Part shown: piece by piece, positions 27,591-36,632 of the stretch
How positions within the stretch are numbered: the stretch's first letter is position 1
Layout: each line of letters opens with the position of its first letter
NCBI RefSeq assembly: GCF_025463795.1
Contig: NZ_JAODBE010000070.1
Span: forward strand, 1 to 64,000
From: Amnibacterium sp.
GTDB lineage: Bacteria > Actinomycetota > Actinomycetes > Actinomycetales > Microbacteriaceae
Direction: 5' to 3'
Length of the DNA stretch: 64,000 bases
Program-made: the position numbers and the translations under genes
Notes under the pieces: generated by a model
What the model was told of the DNA's origin: nothing
Seen by the model: the letters and a program-made list of their open reading frames with translations, nothing else
Databases searched by the model: none

Positions 27591-28318
27591 CTGCACTGCT
27601 CGAGGTCGAAGGGCTGACCAAGCGGTTCGGCGGCGTGGCCGCCGTCGACGACTGCAGCTTCAGCGTCGAGGCCGGCACCATCACCGCCCTGATCGGACCG
27701 AACGGATCCGGCAAGACGACCGCCTTCAACATGATCACCGGATACCTGAAGCAGGACTCCGGAACGGTCCGGTTCGACGGCGGCGCGGTCGAGCGCGCGC
27801 GTCCCGCCCAGCTCTACCGACGCGGCTTGTCGAGGACGTTCCAGCAGGCGCGGATCTTCCCGGAGCTCACCGCCATCGAGAACCTCGTGGTTGCAGCGGG
27901 CTTCAGCTGGCGAGACCTCTTCGGACGCCGGGTCTCGAAGCGGGACGAGGAACGGGCACGCCGGATGCTCGACGAGTTCCGGCTCAGCCACCTCGCCGAC
28001 CTGCCTGCGGGAGACCTGTCCTACGGCCAGCGCAAGCTGCTCGAGTTCGCCGCCGTGCTGATGAGCTCGCCGAAGCTCGTCCTCCTCGACGAGCCGACCG
28101 CCGGCGTGAACCCGGTGATGATCGACGCGATGGAGCGACACATCCGTGAGCGCAACGCGGCGGGCGTCACCTTCCTGATCGTCGAGCACGACATGCAGCT
28201 CGTGATGAGGCTGTGCGATCCCGTCATCGTGCTCGACCAGGGCGCCCCGATCGCGTTCGGGCCGCCCGCAGCGATCCAGACGGATGAACGAGTCCTGGAG
28301 GCGTACCTCGGTGGCTGA
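27587..28318 (+). CDS. Branched-chain amino acid-type ABC transporter ATP-binding protein (LivG-like)
   Basis: GPNGSGKTTAFNMITGYLKQDSG, LSYGQRKLLEFAAVLM, LVLLDEPTAGVNP. Confidence 0.93.
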   Translation: MTALLEVEGLTKRFGGVAAVDDCSFSVEAGTITALIGPNGSGKTTAFNMITGYLKQDSGTVRFDGGAVERARPAQLYRRGLSRTFQQARIFPELTAIENLVVAAGFSWRDLFGRRVSKRDEERARRMLDEFRLSHLADLPAGDLSYGQRKLLEFAAVLMSSPKLVLLDEPTAGVNPVMIDAMERHIRERNAAGVTFLIVEHDMQLVMRLCDPVIVLDQGAPIAFGPPAAIQTDERVLEAYLGG

Positions 28319-29120
28319 GATCACGACGACCGTCGCCCTGCCCGCGCAGGGTGAAGCGCTGCTGGAGCTCGGCGGGGTCACGGCCGGATACGGTGCAGGC
28401 CTGATCCTCCGGGGTGTCGACCTGACCGTCAACCGCGGTGAGATCGTCTGCCTCATCGGCCCGAACGGCGCCGGGAAGTCGACCGTGCTGAAGACGGTGA
28501 GCGGTCTGCTCACCGCGAAGGACGGCTTCGTCCGCTTCGCCGGCAACGACCTGAACCGCCTCTCGCCGCGGGAGCGACTCGGTCTCGGCATCGTGCACGT
28601 TCCGCAGGACCGGAGCCTCTTCCCCGGCATGACGGTGTGGGAGAACGTCGAGATGGGCGCGTTCGTCCTGAACGACCGCGCACTCGTGCGCCGGCGGCTC
28701 GAGGAGGTCACCGAACGCTTCCCCATCGTCGGTCGGCGGCGCACCTCGCTGGCCGGGTCCCTGTCCGGCGGCGAGCAGAAGCAGGTCGAGCTGGCTCGGT
28801 CGCTCATGCTGGACCCCGCCCTGATCCTGCTCGACGAACCGTCGATCGGTCTCGACCCGAAATCCCGCACCGCCGTGTTCGCGAGCATCGCGCAGCTCAC
28901 CGAAGACGGCAGGACCGTTCTGCTCGTGGAGCAGAACGCCCGATCCGGCCTGGCGGTCGCGCATCGGGGAGCGGTCCTCGAAGCCGGACGGGTCGCCCTG
29001 ACCGGGGCCGGATCAGCCCTTCTGGAAGACCCCGAGGTGGGACGGCTGTACCTCGGTGCGAGCGCAGCGGGCAAGACGCCTCGACTCGACGCGGCCGCTC
29101 CTGCAGCCGCGGCGCCCTAG
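28311..29120 (+). CDS. Branched-chain amino acid-type ABC transporter ATP-binding protein (LivF-like)
   Basis: GPNGAGKSTVLKTVSGLL, LSGGEQKQVELARSLM, LILLDEPSIGLDPK. GTG at 28311 overlaps the LivG stop. Confidence 0.92.
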   Translation: MAEITTTVALPAQGEALLELGGVTAGYGAGLILRGVDLTVNRGEIVCLIGPNGAGKSTVLKTVSGLLTAKDGFVRFAGNDLNRLSPRERLGLGIVHVPQDRSLFPGMTVWENVEMGAFVLNDRALVRRRLEEVTERFPIVGRRRTSLAGSLSGGEQKQVELARSLMLDPALILLDEPSIGLDPKSRTAVFASIAQLTEDGRTVLLVEQNARSGLAVAHRGAVLEAGRVALTGAGSALLEDPEVGRLYLGASAAGKTPRLDAAAPAAAAP

Positions 29121-29199
29121 CCGGCGCTGGACCACCACCGGATCGGCGCAGCACTCGAAGGCGGAACCACGTCGGCTGGAGGGACGCGCGGGAGCGAGC

Positions 29200-29706
29200 T
29201 CAGAGGTTCGCCTTGTCGATGGCCGACTGGAGCGAGCTGAGATAGCCCTCGCAGGTGTACGTGGCGCCGCTGACGGTGTCGATCTTCGCGGACTGCGCGG
29301 AGAGCGCCTCCTGCCGGAGGACCGGCGCGGCGGACTCGCTGATCTGCACCGATCGGGGGTCCTGGTTCGTCAGCTGCAGGGCCTTGACGTCGGTGATCCT
29401 GCTGCGCCTCACGACGATCTCGACCTGCATCGGCCCGTACCGGGTCTGCTCCGTCGTTCCCACGAACGTGCCGCTGACGCCGCTGGCGGTGGCGGTCGGT
29501 GTCGCCGACGGGGTGGCCGAGGCCGAGGCGCTCGCCGACGACGTGGTGGCCGACGATGCGGCGGACGAGGAGGAGGACGATGTCGGGTCCGCCGCTGCAG
29601 CAGCGGCCTGGGCCGCGGGCTGGAGAATCGACTGCCCGATCTCGCCGCCGCCGACGAGGACGGCGGCGCAGCCGGCGAGGGACAGGGCGAGAGCGCGCGG
29701 TCTCAT
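29200..29706 (-). CDS. Exported FMN-binding domain protein with Ser/Ala/Thr-rich linker
   Basis: N-terminal signal-like segment, SASASASATPSATPTATAS linker, then VEIVVRRSRITDVKAL...AKIDTVSGATYTCEGYLSSLQSAIDKA (FMN-binding DxxSGAT motif). Confidence 0.88.
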   Translation of the reverse strand: MRPRALALSLAGCAAVLVGGGEIGQSILQPAAQAAAAAADPTSSSSSSAASSATTSSASASASATPSATPTATASGVSGTFVGTTEQTRYGPMQVEIVVRRSRITDVKALQLTNQDPRSVQISESAAPVLRQEALSAQSAKIDTVSGATYTCEGYLSSLQSAIDKANL

Positions 29707-31157
29707 GAATCGAACCTCTCGAGGTGGATGCGGTAGGCCGGAACGCCCGCCTTGCGGCAGTCGGCGGCGACGAGATCGGCCCAGGACTGCGGGCCGCAGA
29801 TGTAGACGTCGGAGTCGAGCAGGTGGGGGAAGATGCGGCGCAGGGTGACCTGGTGCTCGACGGCAGCCGCCGACATCCACGTCTTCACGCCACGCGGACG
29901 GTGGCCCGTCATCGACCACGCCTTGCCCCCGCCGGCCTGGACCAGGCCGGTCACCTCGTCCCAGAGGTAGGTCGCCCCGTCGTCCCCGGCCCGGAGCAGG
30001 ACCGTCGCCTCGCCGGGTTCCAGAGCCGAGTCCTCGAGGAGCGCCCGAACGGGAGTGACCCCGATGCCCGCGGTGATCGCCGTGAGGTACGGCGCGGTGC
30101 GGGTCCGGTCGGAGAAGACGCCGTACGGTCCCTCGACGCTCACGAAGGCGCCCGTCGGCAGTCGGGTCAGACGATCCGTGCCGCCGCCGAGGACCCGGAC
30201 CGTGAGCCGCAGCCGGTTCCGTGAGGGGGCGCTCGAGAAGGAGATCGGGTGGGCGTGCCACCAGGTGCGGGCGGTCCAGAACCGGAACACCGCGAACTGG
30301 CCGCCGCGCGCCCCGAACCGCTCGAGGTGCTTCCCGCGCAGGTGGATGGAGACGACGTCCGCTGCGATCACCTCGACCCCCTCGACCCGGAACGCGTGCT
30401 CCGCGCTCGTCAGCAGCGGCGTCACGAACCGGTGGATGAGCACCGCCCCGAAGGCGAGCACGTAGAGCGCGATCCAGAACACGCGCTCGGGCGTCCCGGA
30501 CGCGAGCACGGCGCCCGCGGACAGCTCGTGCGGCACGGCCACGAGCACGCCCGCATAGCTGACCAGATGCACGAGATGCCAGATCTCGTACTGCAGCCGC
30601 TTCCGCACCGCGACGAGTGACGTCACGACCACCGCGATCAGCAGCACGAGGCCGAGGTAGGCGAGGGTCATGTCGAGGTTCGCGGTGAGCAGCTGCCACG
30701 TCTCACGGAGCGGGTTCGCCCCATCCGAGAGGCCGTAGCCGAGGGTGAGGAGCACGGCGTGCGCGAGGAGCAGGGAGAGCGCCGGCTTGCCGATCCGCCG
30801 ATGCGCGGCGAGCGCCTTGTCATGCCCGAAGGTGCGGTCGATGAGCGGCACCCGCGCGACGAGCACGAGCATGACGAGCAGCAGGTCGGTCGCGGCGAGG
30901 CCCGCGACGATGCCCGCCGCGGTCACGATCCCGGAGGGGCCGGTGCTGGTCGCAGCGCCGCCTGAAGCGAAGAAGAGGGCGATCGCGGCCGCGACCGAGG
31001 TCCACGCGGCGGCGACGAGCAGGTCGGCGGAGCGCATCCGACGACGTCGGCGAACGGTGCGCTCCTCCTGCGCGAGCGAGTGCCAGGAAGGCGGCTGGGT
31101 GAAGGGTCTGACAGGCTGCGACTGTGGGGCCATCAGATCGGCGGTCGGGGCGGGCAT
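29703..31157 (-). CDS. Ferric reductase-like transmembrane/ferredoxin reductase-type flavocytochrome
   Basis: Heme-b style TM His (AAHRRIGKPALSLLLAHAVLLTLGY, WHLVHLVSYAGVLVAVPHEL), FAD loop WWHAHPISFSSAPS, NAD domain TAGIGVTPVRALLED, VYICGPQSW. Confidence 0.9.
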   Translation of the reverse strand: MPAPTADLMAPQSQPVRPFTQPPSWHSLAQEERTVRRRRRMRSADLLVAAAWTSVAAAIALFFASGGAATSTGPSGIVTAAGIVAGLAATDLLLVMLVLVARVPLIDRTFGHDKALAAHRRIGKPALSLLLAHAVLLTLGYGLSDGANPLRETWQLLTANLDMTLAYLGLVLLIAVVVTSLVAVRKRLQYEIWHLVHLVSYAGVLVAVPHELSAGAVLASGTPERVFWIALYVLAFGAVLIHRFVTPLLTSAEHAFRVEGVEVIAADVVSIHLRGKHLERFGARGGQFAVFRFWTARTWWHAHPISFSSAPSRNRLRLTVRVLGGGTDRLTRLPTGAFVSVEGPYGVFSDRTRTAPYLTAITAGIGVTPVRALLEDSALEPGEATVLLRAGDDGATYLWDEVTGLVQAGGGKAWSMTGHRPRGVKTWMSAAAVEHQVTLRRIFPHLLDSDVYICGPQSWADLVAADCRKAGVPAYRIHLERFDS

Positions 31158-31310
31158 GTCTGCTCCAGACGTCGGTCGGTGTTGTCTCCCATGGTCGAAG
31201 ACCTCTCGATGCGGCCCCGGTGCCGATGCGATGAGCCTCCGATGAGGCGCCCCGCGTTCATTCGAGGTCTCACTTCTTCCGACCCTCCGTTGCCGGAGCC
31301 GGCCCACGTC

Positions 31311-32096
31311 CTAACGGAGCCCCAGCGGCGTCGCGGCCAGCCTCGACGCCTGCTCGGGCGTGAGCGACCCGGTCGCAGCGAGGCGGGACAGCACGTGTGC
31401 GCGCCGGCTGAGGGCGAGCGCCGGATGCGCCGTGGGGTCGTACGCGCTCGGCGCCTGCACCAGGCCGGCGAGGAGTGCCGCTTGCTGCCAGTCGAGGTGT
31501 TCGGGCGACGTGCCGAAGTAGCCCTCCGACGCCGCGGCCAGGCCGTAGTAGCCGTGCCCGAAGTAGGCGGTGTCGAGGTACATCCGGAGGATCTGCGCCT
31601 TCGAGAAGTCGGTGTCCAGCTTCAGCGCGAGCCCCACCTGCTCGAGCTGATCGACCGGCTGCCGCCGGCCGCCCGTGTAGAGCATCTTCGCCAGCTGCTG
31701 CTCGATCGTGGCACCACCGGTGTCCCCGGAGGCACCCGTGACGGTCCCCCGGGCCCACCGCAGCACTCCGGCCGGGTCGATGCCGATGTTCGTGCGGAAC
31801 TGCGCATCCTCGGTGGCGATCAGGGCGTCGGCGACCTTCGGCGGAGTGGGGTCGCTGAACTGCACGACACCACGGCTCGCGGCGAGCTGCGCGGTTCGTG
31901 CCTCCGCGTCCGCCGCGCTCGGCACCACGAGCTCGAGGCCGGCCCAGGCCAGGGCGGCGATGACCACGACGCACAGCACCAGGCCGGCGATCGCGCGCGT
32001 TCCGCGCCGCCGGCGACGGGCTCTGCGGCGGCGCTCGGCGAGCGGACTCGCGGCGTTCCGCCGACCGGGGGCGACGTCGGCACGGACCGTGGACAT
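31311..32096 (-). CDS. Monofunctional biosynthetic peptidoglycan transglycosylase (GT51)
   Basis: ALIATEDAQFRTNIGIDP, GGATIEQQLAKMLYTG, KAQILRMYLDTAYFGHGYYGLAAASEGYFG; no transpeptidase domain follows. Confidence 0.88.
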   Translation of the reverse strand: MSTVRADVAPGRRNAASPLAERRRRARRRRRGTRAIAGLVLCVVVIAALAWAGLELVVPSAADAEARTAQLAASRGVVQFSDPTPPKVADALIATEDAQFRTNIGIDPAGVLRWARGTVTGASGDTGGATIEQQLAKMLYTGGRRQPVDQLEQVGLALKLDTDFSKAQILRMYLDTAYFGHGYYGLAAASEGYFGTSPEHLDWQQAALLAGLVQAPSAYDPTAHPALALSRRAHVLSRLAATGSLTPEQASRLAATPLGLR

Positions 32097-32387
32097 CGGG
32101 CCGCTCCTCTCCACGTCGTTCCCCGGATCCGTTCTGCGGCCGGTCGGCGGCCGGGGCCGGGTTCGGCGAGACGGCCGCCGCCCGGATCCGCCTGCCCGTT
32201 CCGACGGACGACTATCGCGGGCGGGGCCCACCGAGCGATGGTGCCCTGCCGGATGAGCAGGATCTCGGGAGGCGGACAAGGATCGACTGAGGACGCGACC
32301 CCGAGCCGGGGCGACGTCCCCGCGCTGGGGCGTCGCATCCAGGCGCCCGGCTACCGCGCTTCGACGTCACGGCTTATCGTCGCCCTC

Positions 32388-32684
32388 ATGTGCAGGAACA
32401 TCCGCTGCCTCCACAACTTCGAACCGGCGACGACGGACGACGAGGTGCGCGAGGCCGCTCTCCAGTTCGTCCGCAAGGTCAGCGGGTCGACGCACCCGTC
32501 CCGCGCGAACACCCCGGCGTTCGACCAGGCGATCGAGGAGATCGCTCAGGCCACCCGCCGGATGCTCGACCAGCTGGTCACGAACGCGCCGCCCAGGACC
32601 CGCGAGGTCGAGGCGATCAAGGGCCGGCAGCGGCACGAGAAGCGCATGGAGCGCGAGGTCAGGATCCGCACCGCATCGGCGTAG
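32388..32684 (+). CDS. DUF2277 family protein
   Basis: MCRNIRCLHNFEPATTDDEVREAALQFVRKVSGSTHPSRAN...FDQAIEEIAQATRRMLDQL is the conserved DUF2277 pattern. Confidence 0.85.
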   Translation: MCRNIRCLHNFEPATTDDEVREAALQFVRKVSGSTHPSRANTPAFDQAIEEIAQATRRMLDQLVTNAPPRTREVEAIKGRQRHEKRMEREVRIRTASA

Positions 32685-32702
32685 CCCGGCACGGACGTTC
32701 GG

Positions 32703-33704
32703 TCAGGTGTCGATCCCCGCCCGTCGAGCCGCATCCAGGAGCACGGCGGCGGCGACCTCGATTCCCTCGATGCGCCCGAGCGAGACGTCCTCGTGCTCGA
32801 TGTTCACCAGCATGTCGGGATCCACCGCGTGCAGCGCTGCGAGCCAGGTCGACCAGTACGCGACGTCGTGGCCGCGGCCGAGGGCGACGAAGTCCCACGC
32901 CGCGTCCGTGGGCCACTCGTTCACCCACTCGTCGCCGCCGAGGTTGGTCCTGGCTTCGTCCGGCCGCATCCGCCGGAAGCGGTTGTCGAGGACGCCGTGG
33001 ACGGCCGCGGCGGGATTCACGCGGACGTCTTTCGCGGCCGCATGGAACACGAGCTGACCGAGGTCCTGCACGACGGCCGGGTCCATCTGCTGCCAGAACA
33101 GGTGTGATGCGTCGAGCTCGACCCCGATGCTGGTCGCGTCGGTGCGCTCGAGCAGCTCGCGGATGCCGGCCGGGTTGAACACGAGGTTCTGGGGGTGCAG
33201 CTCGAGGGCGACCTTGACGCCGAGATCGGCCGCCTCACGGTCGATCTCGCGCCAGAGCGACTCCGCGACGTGCCACTGGTAGTCCAGGACATCCAGTGCG
33301 GCCGAGTTCCAGGCGTTCACGATCCAGTTCGGCCGGCTCGCCCCGGGCTCCCCGCCCGGCAGGCCCGACATGGTCACGACGCGCTGCTGGCCGAGCCGGT
33401 TCGCGAGGCGGATCGACCGTCGCACGTCCTCCGCGTGCCGGTCGCCGATCGCCTGATCGGGGTGGAGCGGGTTGCCGTTGCAGTTGAGCCCGGCGATCTC
33501 GACGCCGGTGCCGTCGAAGAGCCCGAGGAAGTCGTCCCCGGCGGCGTCCGACTCCAGGATGTCGTCGAAGGTCGGGAGATGCACGGCCGGCAGGAAGCCG
33601 CCGGAGTTGAGCTCGATGCCGGTGAGGCCCAGCCCGCCGATGACCTCGAGGGCCTCGGGCAGCGGACGGTCGCGCAGGATCGCGTTGTAGAGGCCGAACT
33701 TCAC
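32703..33704 (-). CDS. Sugar phosphate isomerase/epimerase (xylose isomerase-like TIM barrel)
   Basis: LGLTGIELNSGGFLP...VALELHPQNLVFNPAGIRELLERT...GVELDASHLFWQQMDPA...NIEHEDVSLGRIEGIE. Confidence 0.88.
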   Translation of the reverse strand: MKFGLYNAILRDRPLPEALEVIGGLGLTGIELNSGGFLPAVHLPTFDDILESDAAGDDFLGLFDGTGVEIAGLNCNGNPLHPDQAIGDRHAEDVRRSIRLANRLGQQRVVTMSGLPGGEPGASRPNWIVNAWNSAALDVLDYQWHVAESLWREIDREAADLGVKVALELHPQNLVFNPAGIRELLERTDATSIGVELDASHLFWQQMDPAVVQDLGQLVFHAAAKDVRVNPAAAVHGVLDNRFRRMRPDEARTNLGGDEWVNEWPTDAAWDFVALGRGHDVAYWSTWLAALHAVDPDMLVNIEHEDVSLGRIEGIEVAAAVLLDAARRAGIDT

Positions 33705-33766
33705 CGGGACACCGCCAGTCGTCGAGAGGAACGGGATGGACCCGCGGCCGCACGCGGCGGCCGCGA

Positions 33767-34528
33767 TCAGTGACCGACGAGCGTGATCTCGAACGAGTAG
33801 AGATCGGGCCGGTAGCAGTGGTGACCGAACTCCGCCGCCTTGCCGCTCGCGTCGTACGCCGTGCGGTCCATCGTGAGCAGCGGGCCGTTGCGATCGATCT
33901 CGAGCAGCTTGCTCTCGGCCGGCGTCGCACGACGGGCGCCGATCCGCTGGCGTGCGACCCGCATGGTCACGCCCCGCATCCGCAGCAGCTGATAGAGACC
34001 GTGCTGGCGGAGCTGCTCCTCGGTCAGATCCGTGAAGTCCTCCGGCAGGTAGTTCTCCAGGATCGAGACGGGAACGCCGTCCGCTCCACGCAGCCGCCGG
34101 AGGTGCAGCACGGGGCTGCCGAGCTCGACGCCGAGCGCGTCCACCATGCGCTGGTCCGCCTCGATCACCTCGCGCCGCAGCAGCGTGGTGGTGGGATGCT
34201 GCCCGGTGCGCTCGAGGTCCTCCCAGAGGCTCGTCAGCTCGACCTGCCGGGTCACGGATCCGTGCACGACCTGGGTGCCGATGCCCCTGCGCCGCACGAT
34301 CAGGCCCTTGTCCACGAGCTCCTGGATCGCGCGCCGGATGGTGGGCCTCGAGAGCCCGAGCCGCTCGCTCAGGGCGATCTCGTTCTCGAGCCGGGCTCCG
34401 GCGGGCAGATCTCCGGAACGGATGGCCTGCTCGATGCCGGTGGCGATCTGGAAGTACAGGGGTACCGGGCCCGACCGGTCCGTGAGCAGGACCGAGTCCG
34501 GGAGCATCGTGATCTCCGTGTTCGGCAC
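33767..34528 (-). CDS. GntR family transcriptional regulator, UTRA/HutC subfamily; candidate iol regulator
   Basis: PLYFQIATGIEQAIRSGDLPAGARLENEIALSERLGLSRPTIRRAIQELVDKGLIVRRRGIGTQVV plus UTRA domain; lies beside the iol operon. Confidence 0.9.
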   Translation of the reverse strand: MPNTEITMLPDSVLLTDRSGPVPLYFQIATGIEQAIRSGDLPAGARLENEIALSERLGLSRPTIRRAIQELVDKGLIVRRRGIGTQVVHGSVTRQVELTSLWEDLERTGQHPTTTLLRREVIEADQRMVDALGVELGSPVLHLRRLRGADGVPVSILENYLPEDFTDLTEEQLRQHGLYQLLRMRGVTMRVARQRIGARRATPAESKLLEIDRNGPLLTMDRTAYDASGKAAEFGHHCYRPDLYSFEITLVGH

Positions 34529-34545
34529 CGCACTCCTCAGCTTTA

Positions 34546-34577
34546 TGTCTTAACAGGCTAGCAAAGTCGCGACTTTG
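34546..34577. promoter_or_regulatory. Candidate operator region upstream of the GntR gene
   Basis: TGTCTTAACA at 34546-34555 and perfect 16-bp palindrome CAAAGTCGCGACTTTG at 34562-34577, directly upstream of the GTG start (34528). Confidence 0.5.
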
Positions 34578-34650
34578 TCCGCATCCCTGAGTGGACCTGA
34601 AAGCGCACGCGCGGTGTGCCGCGGCACGCGCCCTGCAGGCCTGACGCCCG

Positions 34651-35535
34651 TCATGCCGCTCCGCCCGCTCGACGGATCCGTTGCGTGATCTGCTCGAGCT
34701 GGAACCGGGAGACCTCGTCGGCGCGCTCGTCCTCCGCGAAGACGTTCGAGACGATCATCGAGTCGTCGCGGTCGTAGAAGCCGTTCGCGCCCAGAGCGGC
34801 GAAGAACACGTCCCAGTCGACGTCGCCGTCACCGAGCGGGAGGTGCTGGTGGACCCGGGCCGCGTTCCCCGGCGGGTTCGAGATGTAGCGCAGGCCGTGA
34901 CTGCGGTGGTGGTCGAAGCTGTCGGCGACGTACGCCGCGCCGAGCCGGGCGCCGGCGGACGACATGATCCCGGCCGCGTCGCCGCCGTAGTGGAACGTGT
35001 GGGACCCCACGTAGACGAATCCGACCGCCGACGAGTTCAGTCCCCGGATGATTCGGACCGCCTCGAGACCGTCCTCGACGAAGTCGTCGGGATGCGGGTC
35101 GACGTTCACGCGGATGCCCTCGCGCTCGAAGATCGGCAGCAGCTCCTCCATCGAGCGGTAGAAGGCCCGCTCGGACTCCTCCGATCGCTCCGGCCGGCCG
35201 GAGAACTCCGTGTTGATCACCGGCACCTCGAGCTCCACGGCGATCTCGATGATGCGCGTCCAGTTCCGCACGGCGGCGAGCCGCGGCTCCTCGTCGGGCC
35301 ATGACCAGCGCTGCACCGGCAGCAGGGAGGAGATGCCGATCCCGGCGTCCTTCGCCCGCTTCTTCACCGCCGCGAGGAGCTCGTCGTCGACGCGCGGATG
35401 GCGGAAGAACGGCAGGAAGTCCACGTGCGGTGTGAGCTGGTACCACTCGTACCCGAGCTCCGCCGCCTTGTCCGCGAAGTCGAGCAGCCCGTGGGTCGCG
35501 TGGTACGGGGTGGGGTCGAGCGCGATCCTGACCAT
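34651..35535 (-). CDS. Sugar phosphate isomerase/epimerase (IolH-like)
   Basis: MVRIALDPTPYHATHGLLDFADKAAELGYEWYQLTPHVDFLPFFRHPRVDDE; last gene of the minus-strand iol run. Confidence 0.8.
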   Translation of the reverse strand: MVRIALDPTPYHATHGLLDFADKAAELGYEWYQLTPHVDFLPFFRHPRVDDELLAAVKKRAKDAGIGISSLLPVQRWSWPDEEPRLAAVRNWTRIIEIAVELEVPVINTEFSGRPERSEESERAFYRSMEELLPIFEREGIRVNVDPHPDDFVEDGLEAVRIIRGLNSSAVGFVYVGSHTFHYGGDAAGIMSSAGARLGAAYVADSFDHHRSHGLRYISNPPGNAARVHQHLPLGDGDVDWDVFFAALGANGFYDRDDSMIVSNVFAEDERADEVSRFQLEQITQRIRRAGGAA

Positions 35536-35542
35536 GCGTGCC

Positions 35543-36598
35543 TCAGGCGTAGAAGTCGGGCTTGGCGGCGGTGGCGACGTCGACCGGGCCGGTGGTGTGC
35601 TGAGCCGCGACGCCCGCCTCGCAGGCGAGCGCGACGCGGTAGCCGTCCCAGGCCGAGGGCCCGTCGATCGTGCCCCGCGCGGCCGCGTCGACCCAGCGCT
35701 GGATCTGCTCGTCGTACGCGGGGGCGAATCGCGTCGTGAAGGACATGTGCTCGGCGGTGACGACATGGCCGTCGCGCCAGGCGGTCAAGCCGGCCGTGCG
35801 GCCGATCTCGGCGATGCCGTGTTCGAACACCGCCTCGGTCTTCACCTGGTAGCCGAACCCCACGTTCACGTTGATCTCGACGTCGGCGAGCACCCCGTTC
35901 TCGAGCTGCAGCAGCACGAGCGCCGGATCGGCGAAGGCCGACACCGAGTTGCGACGCAGCGGCTTCACCTCGACGGACGCGATGTCCGACCCGGCGAGCC
36001 AGGGGACGACGTCGAACTCGTGCACCACCGAGTCGGTGATCAGCATGGCCTCCGTGTACGACGACGCGACCGACGGGTTGCGGTGGACGCAGTGCAGCCC
36101 GAGGAGCGCGCCGAGATCGGACGTCTCGACGAGGTTCCGGAGCTCCCGGTACTGCGGGTCGAAGCGGCGCATGAAGCCCACCTGGATGTGCGGCCGATCG
36201 AGCCGCTGCTCCACCTCGAGGATGCGGGCGGACGAGTCGCTGTCCTGCGTCAGGGGCTTCTCGCAGAGGATCTCGAGGCCCGCCTCGAGTGCGGGGAGCA
36301 GGACCGGCTCGTGCAGGAAGCCCGGTGTGGCGATCAGCACGGCATCGAGGTCGTCCCGGTCGATGGCCTCCTCGATCCGCGTCCGCGCGACGGATCCGGG
36401 CGCGGCGGCGACCCCGGCAGCCGCTCGGCCCTCGTCGGGCTCGACGACCGCGACGACCGCTGCGCCCCGGATGCGGTTCGTGATCCGGTTGATGTGGTCG
36501 GCGCCCATCATCCCGGCGCCGACGACGGCGACCCGGAGGTCGCGGGCGTCCGCGTCACGGCGGGCGGCGCCGGCGGGCGTCACGGTGGTGCTGCTCAT
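35543..36598 (-). CDS. Gfo/Idh/MocA family oxidoreductase (inositol 2-dehydrogenase-like)
   Basis: RVAVVGAGMMGADHINRITNRIRGAAVVAVVEPDEGRA...ILCEKPLTQDSDSSARILEVEQ...QVGFMRRFDPQYRELRNLV. Confidence 0.9.
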   Translation of the reverse strand: MSSTTVTPAGAARRDADARDLRVAVVGAGMMGADHINRITNRIRGAAVVAVVEPDEGRAAAGVAAAPGSVARTRIEEAIDRDDLDAVLIATPGFLHEPVLLPALEAGLEILCEKPLTQDSDSSARILEVEQRLDRPHIQVGFMRRFDPQYRELRNLVETSDLGALLGLHCVHRNPSVASSYTEAMLITDSVVHEFDVVPWLAGSDIASVEVKPLRRNSVSAFADPALVLLQLENGVLADVEINVNVGFGYQVKTEAVFEHGIAEIGRTAGLTAWRDGHVVTAEHMSFTTRFAPAYDEQIQRWVDAAARGTIDGPSAWDGYRVALACEAGVAAQHTTGPVDVATAAKPDFYA

Positions 36599-36632
36599 GT
36601 CGAGGTCCTCGTGTTCGTCGGGGAGGTGTCGG

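Noticed and set aside
29480-29600. Ala/Ser/Thr-rich low-complexity tract as a nucleotide repeat
   Set aside because: It is coding sequence for the linker of the FMN-binding protein; no exact tandem nucleotide unit is maintained.
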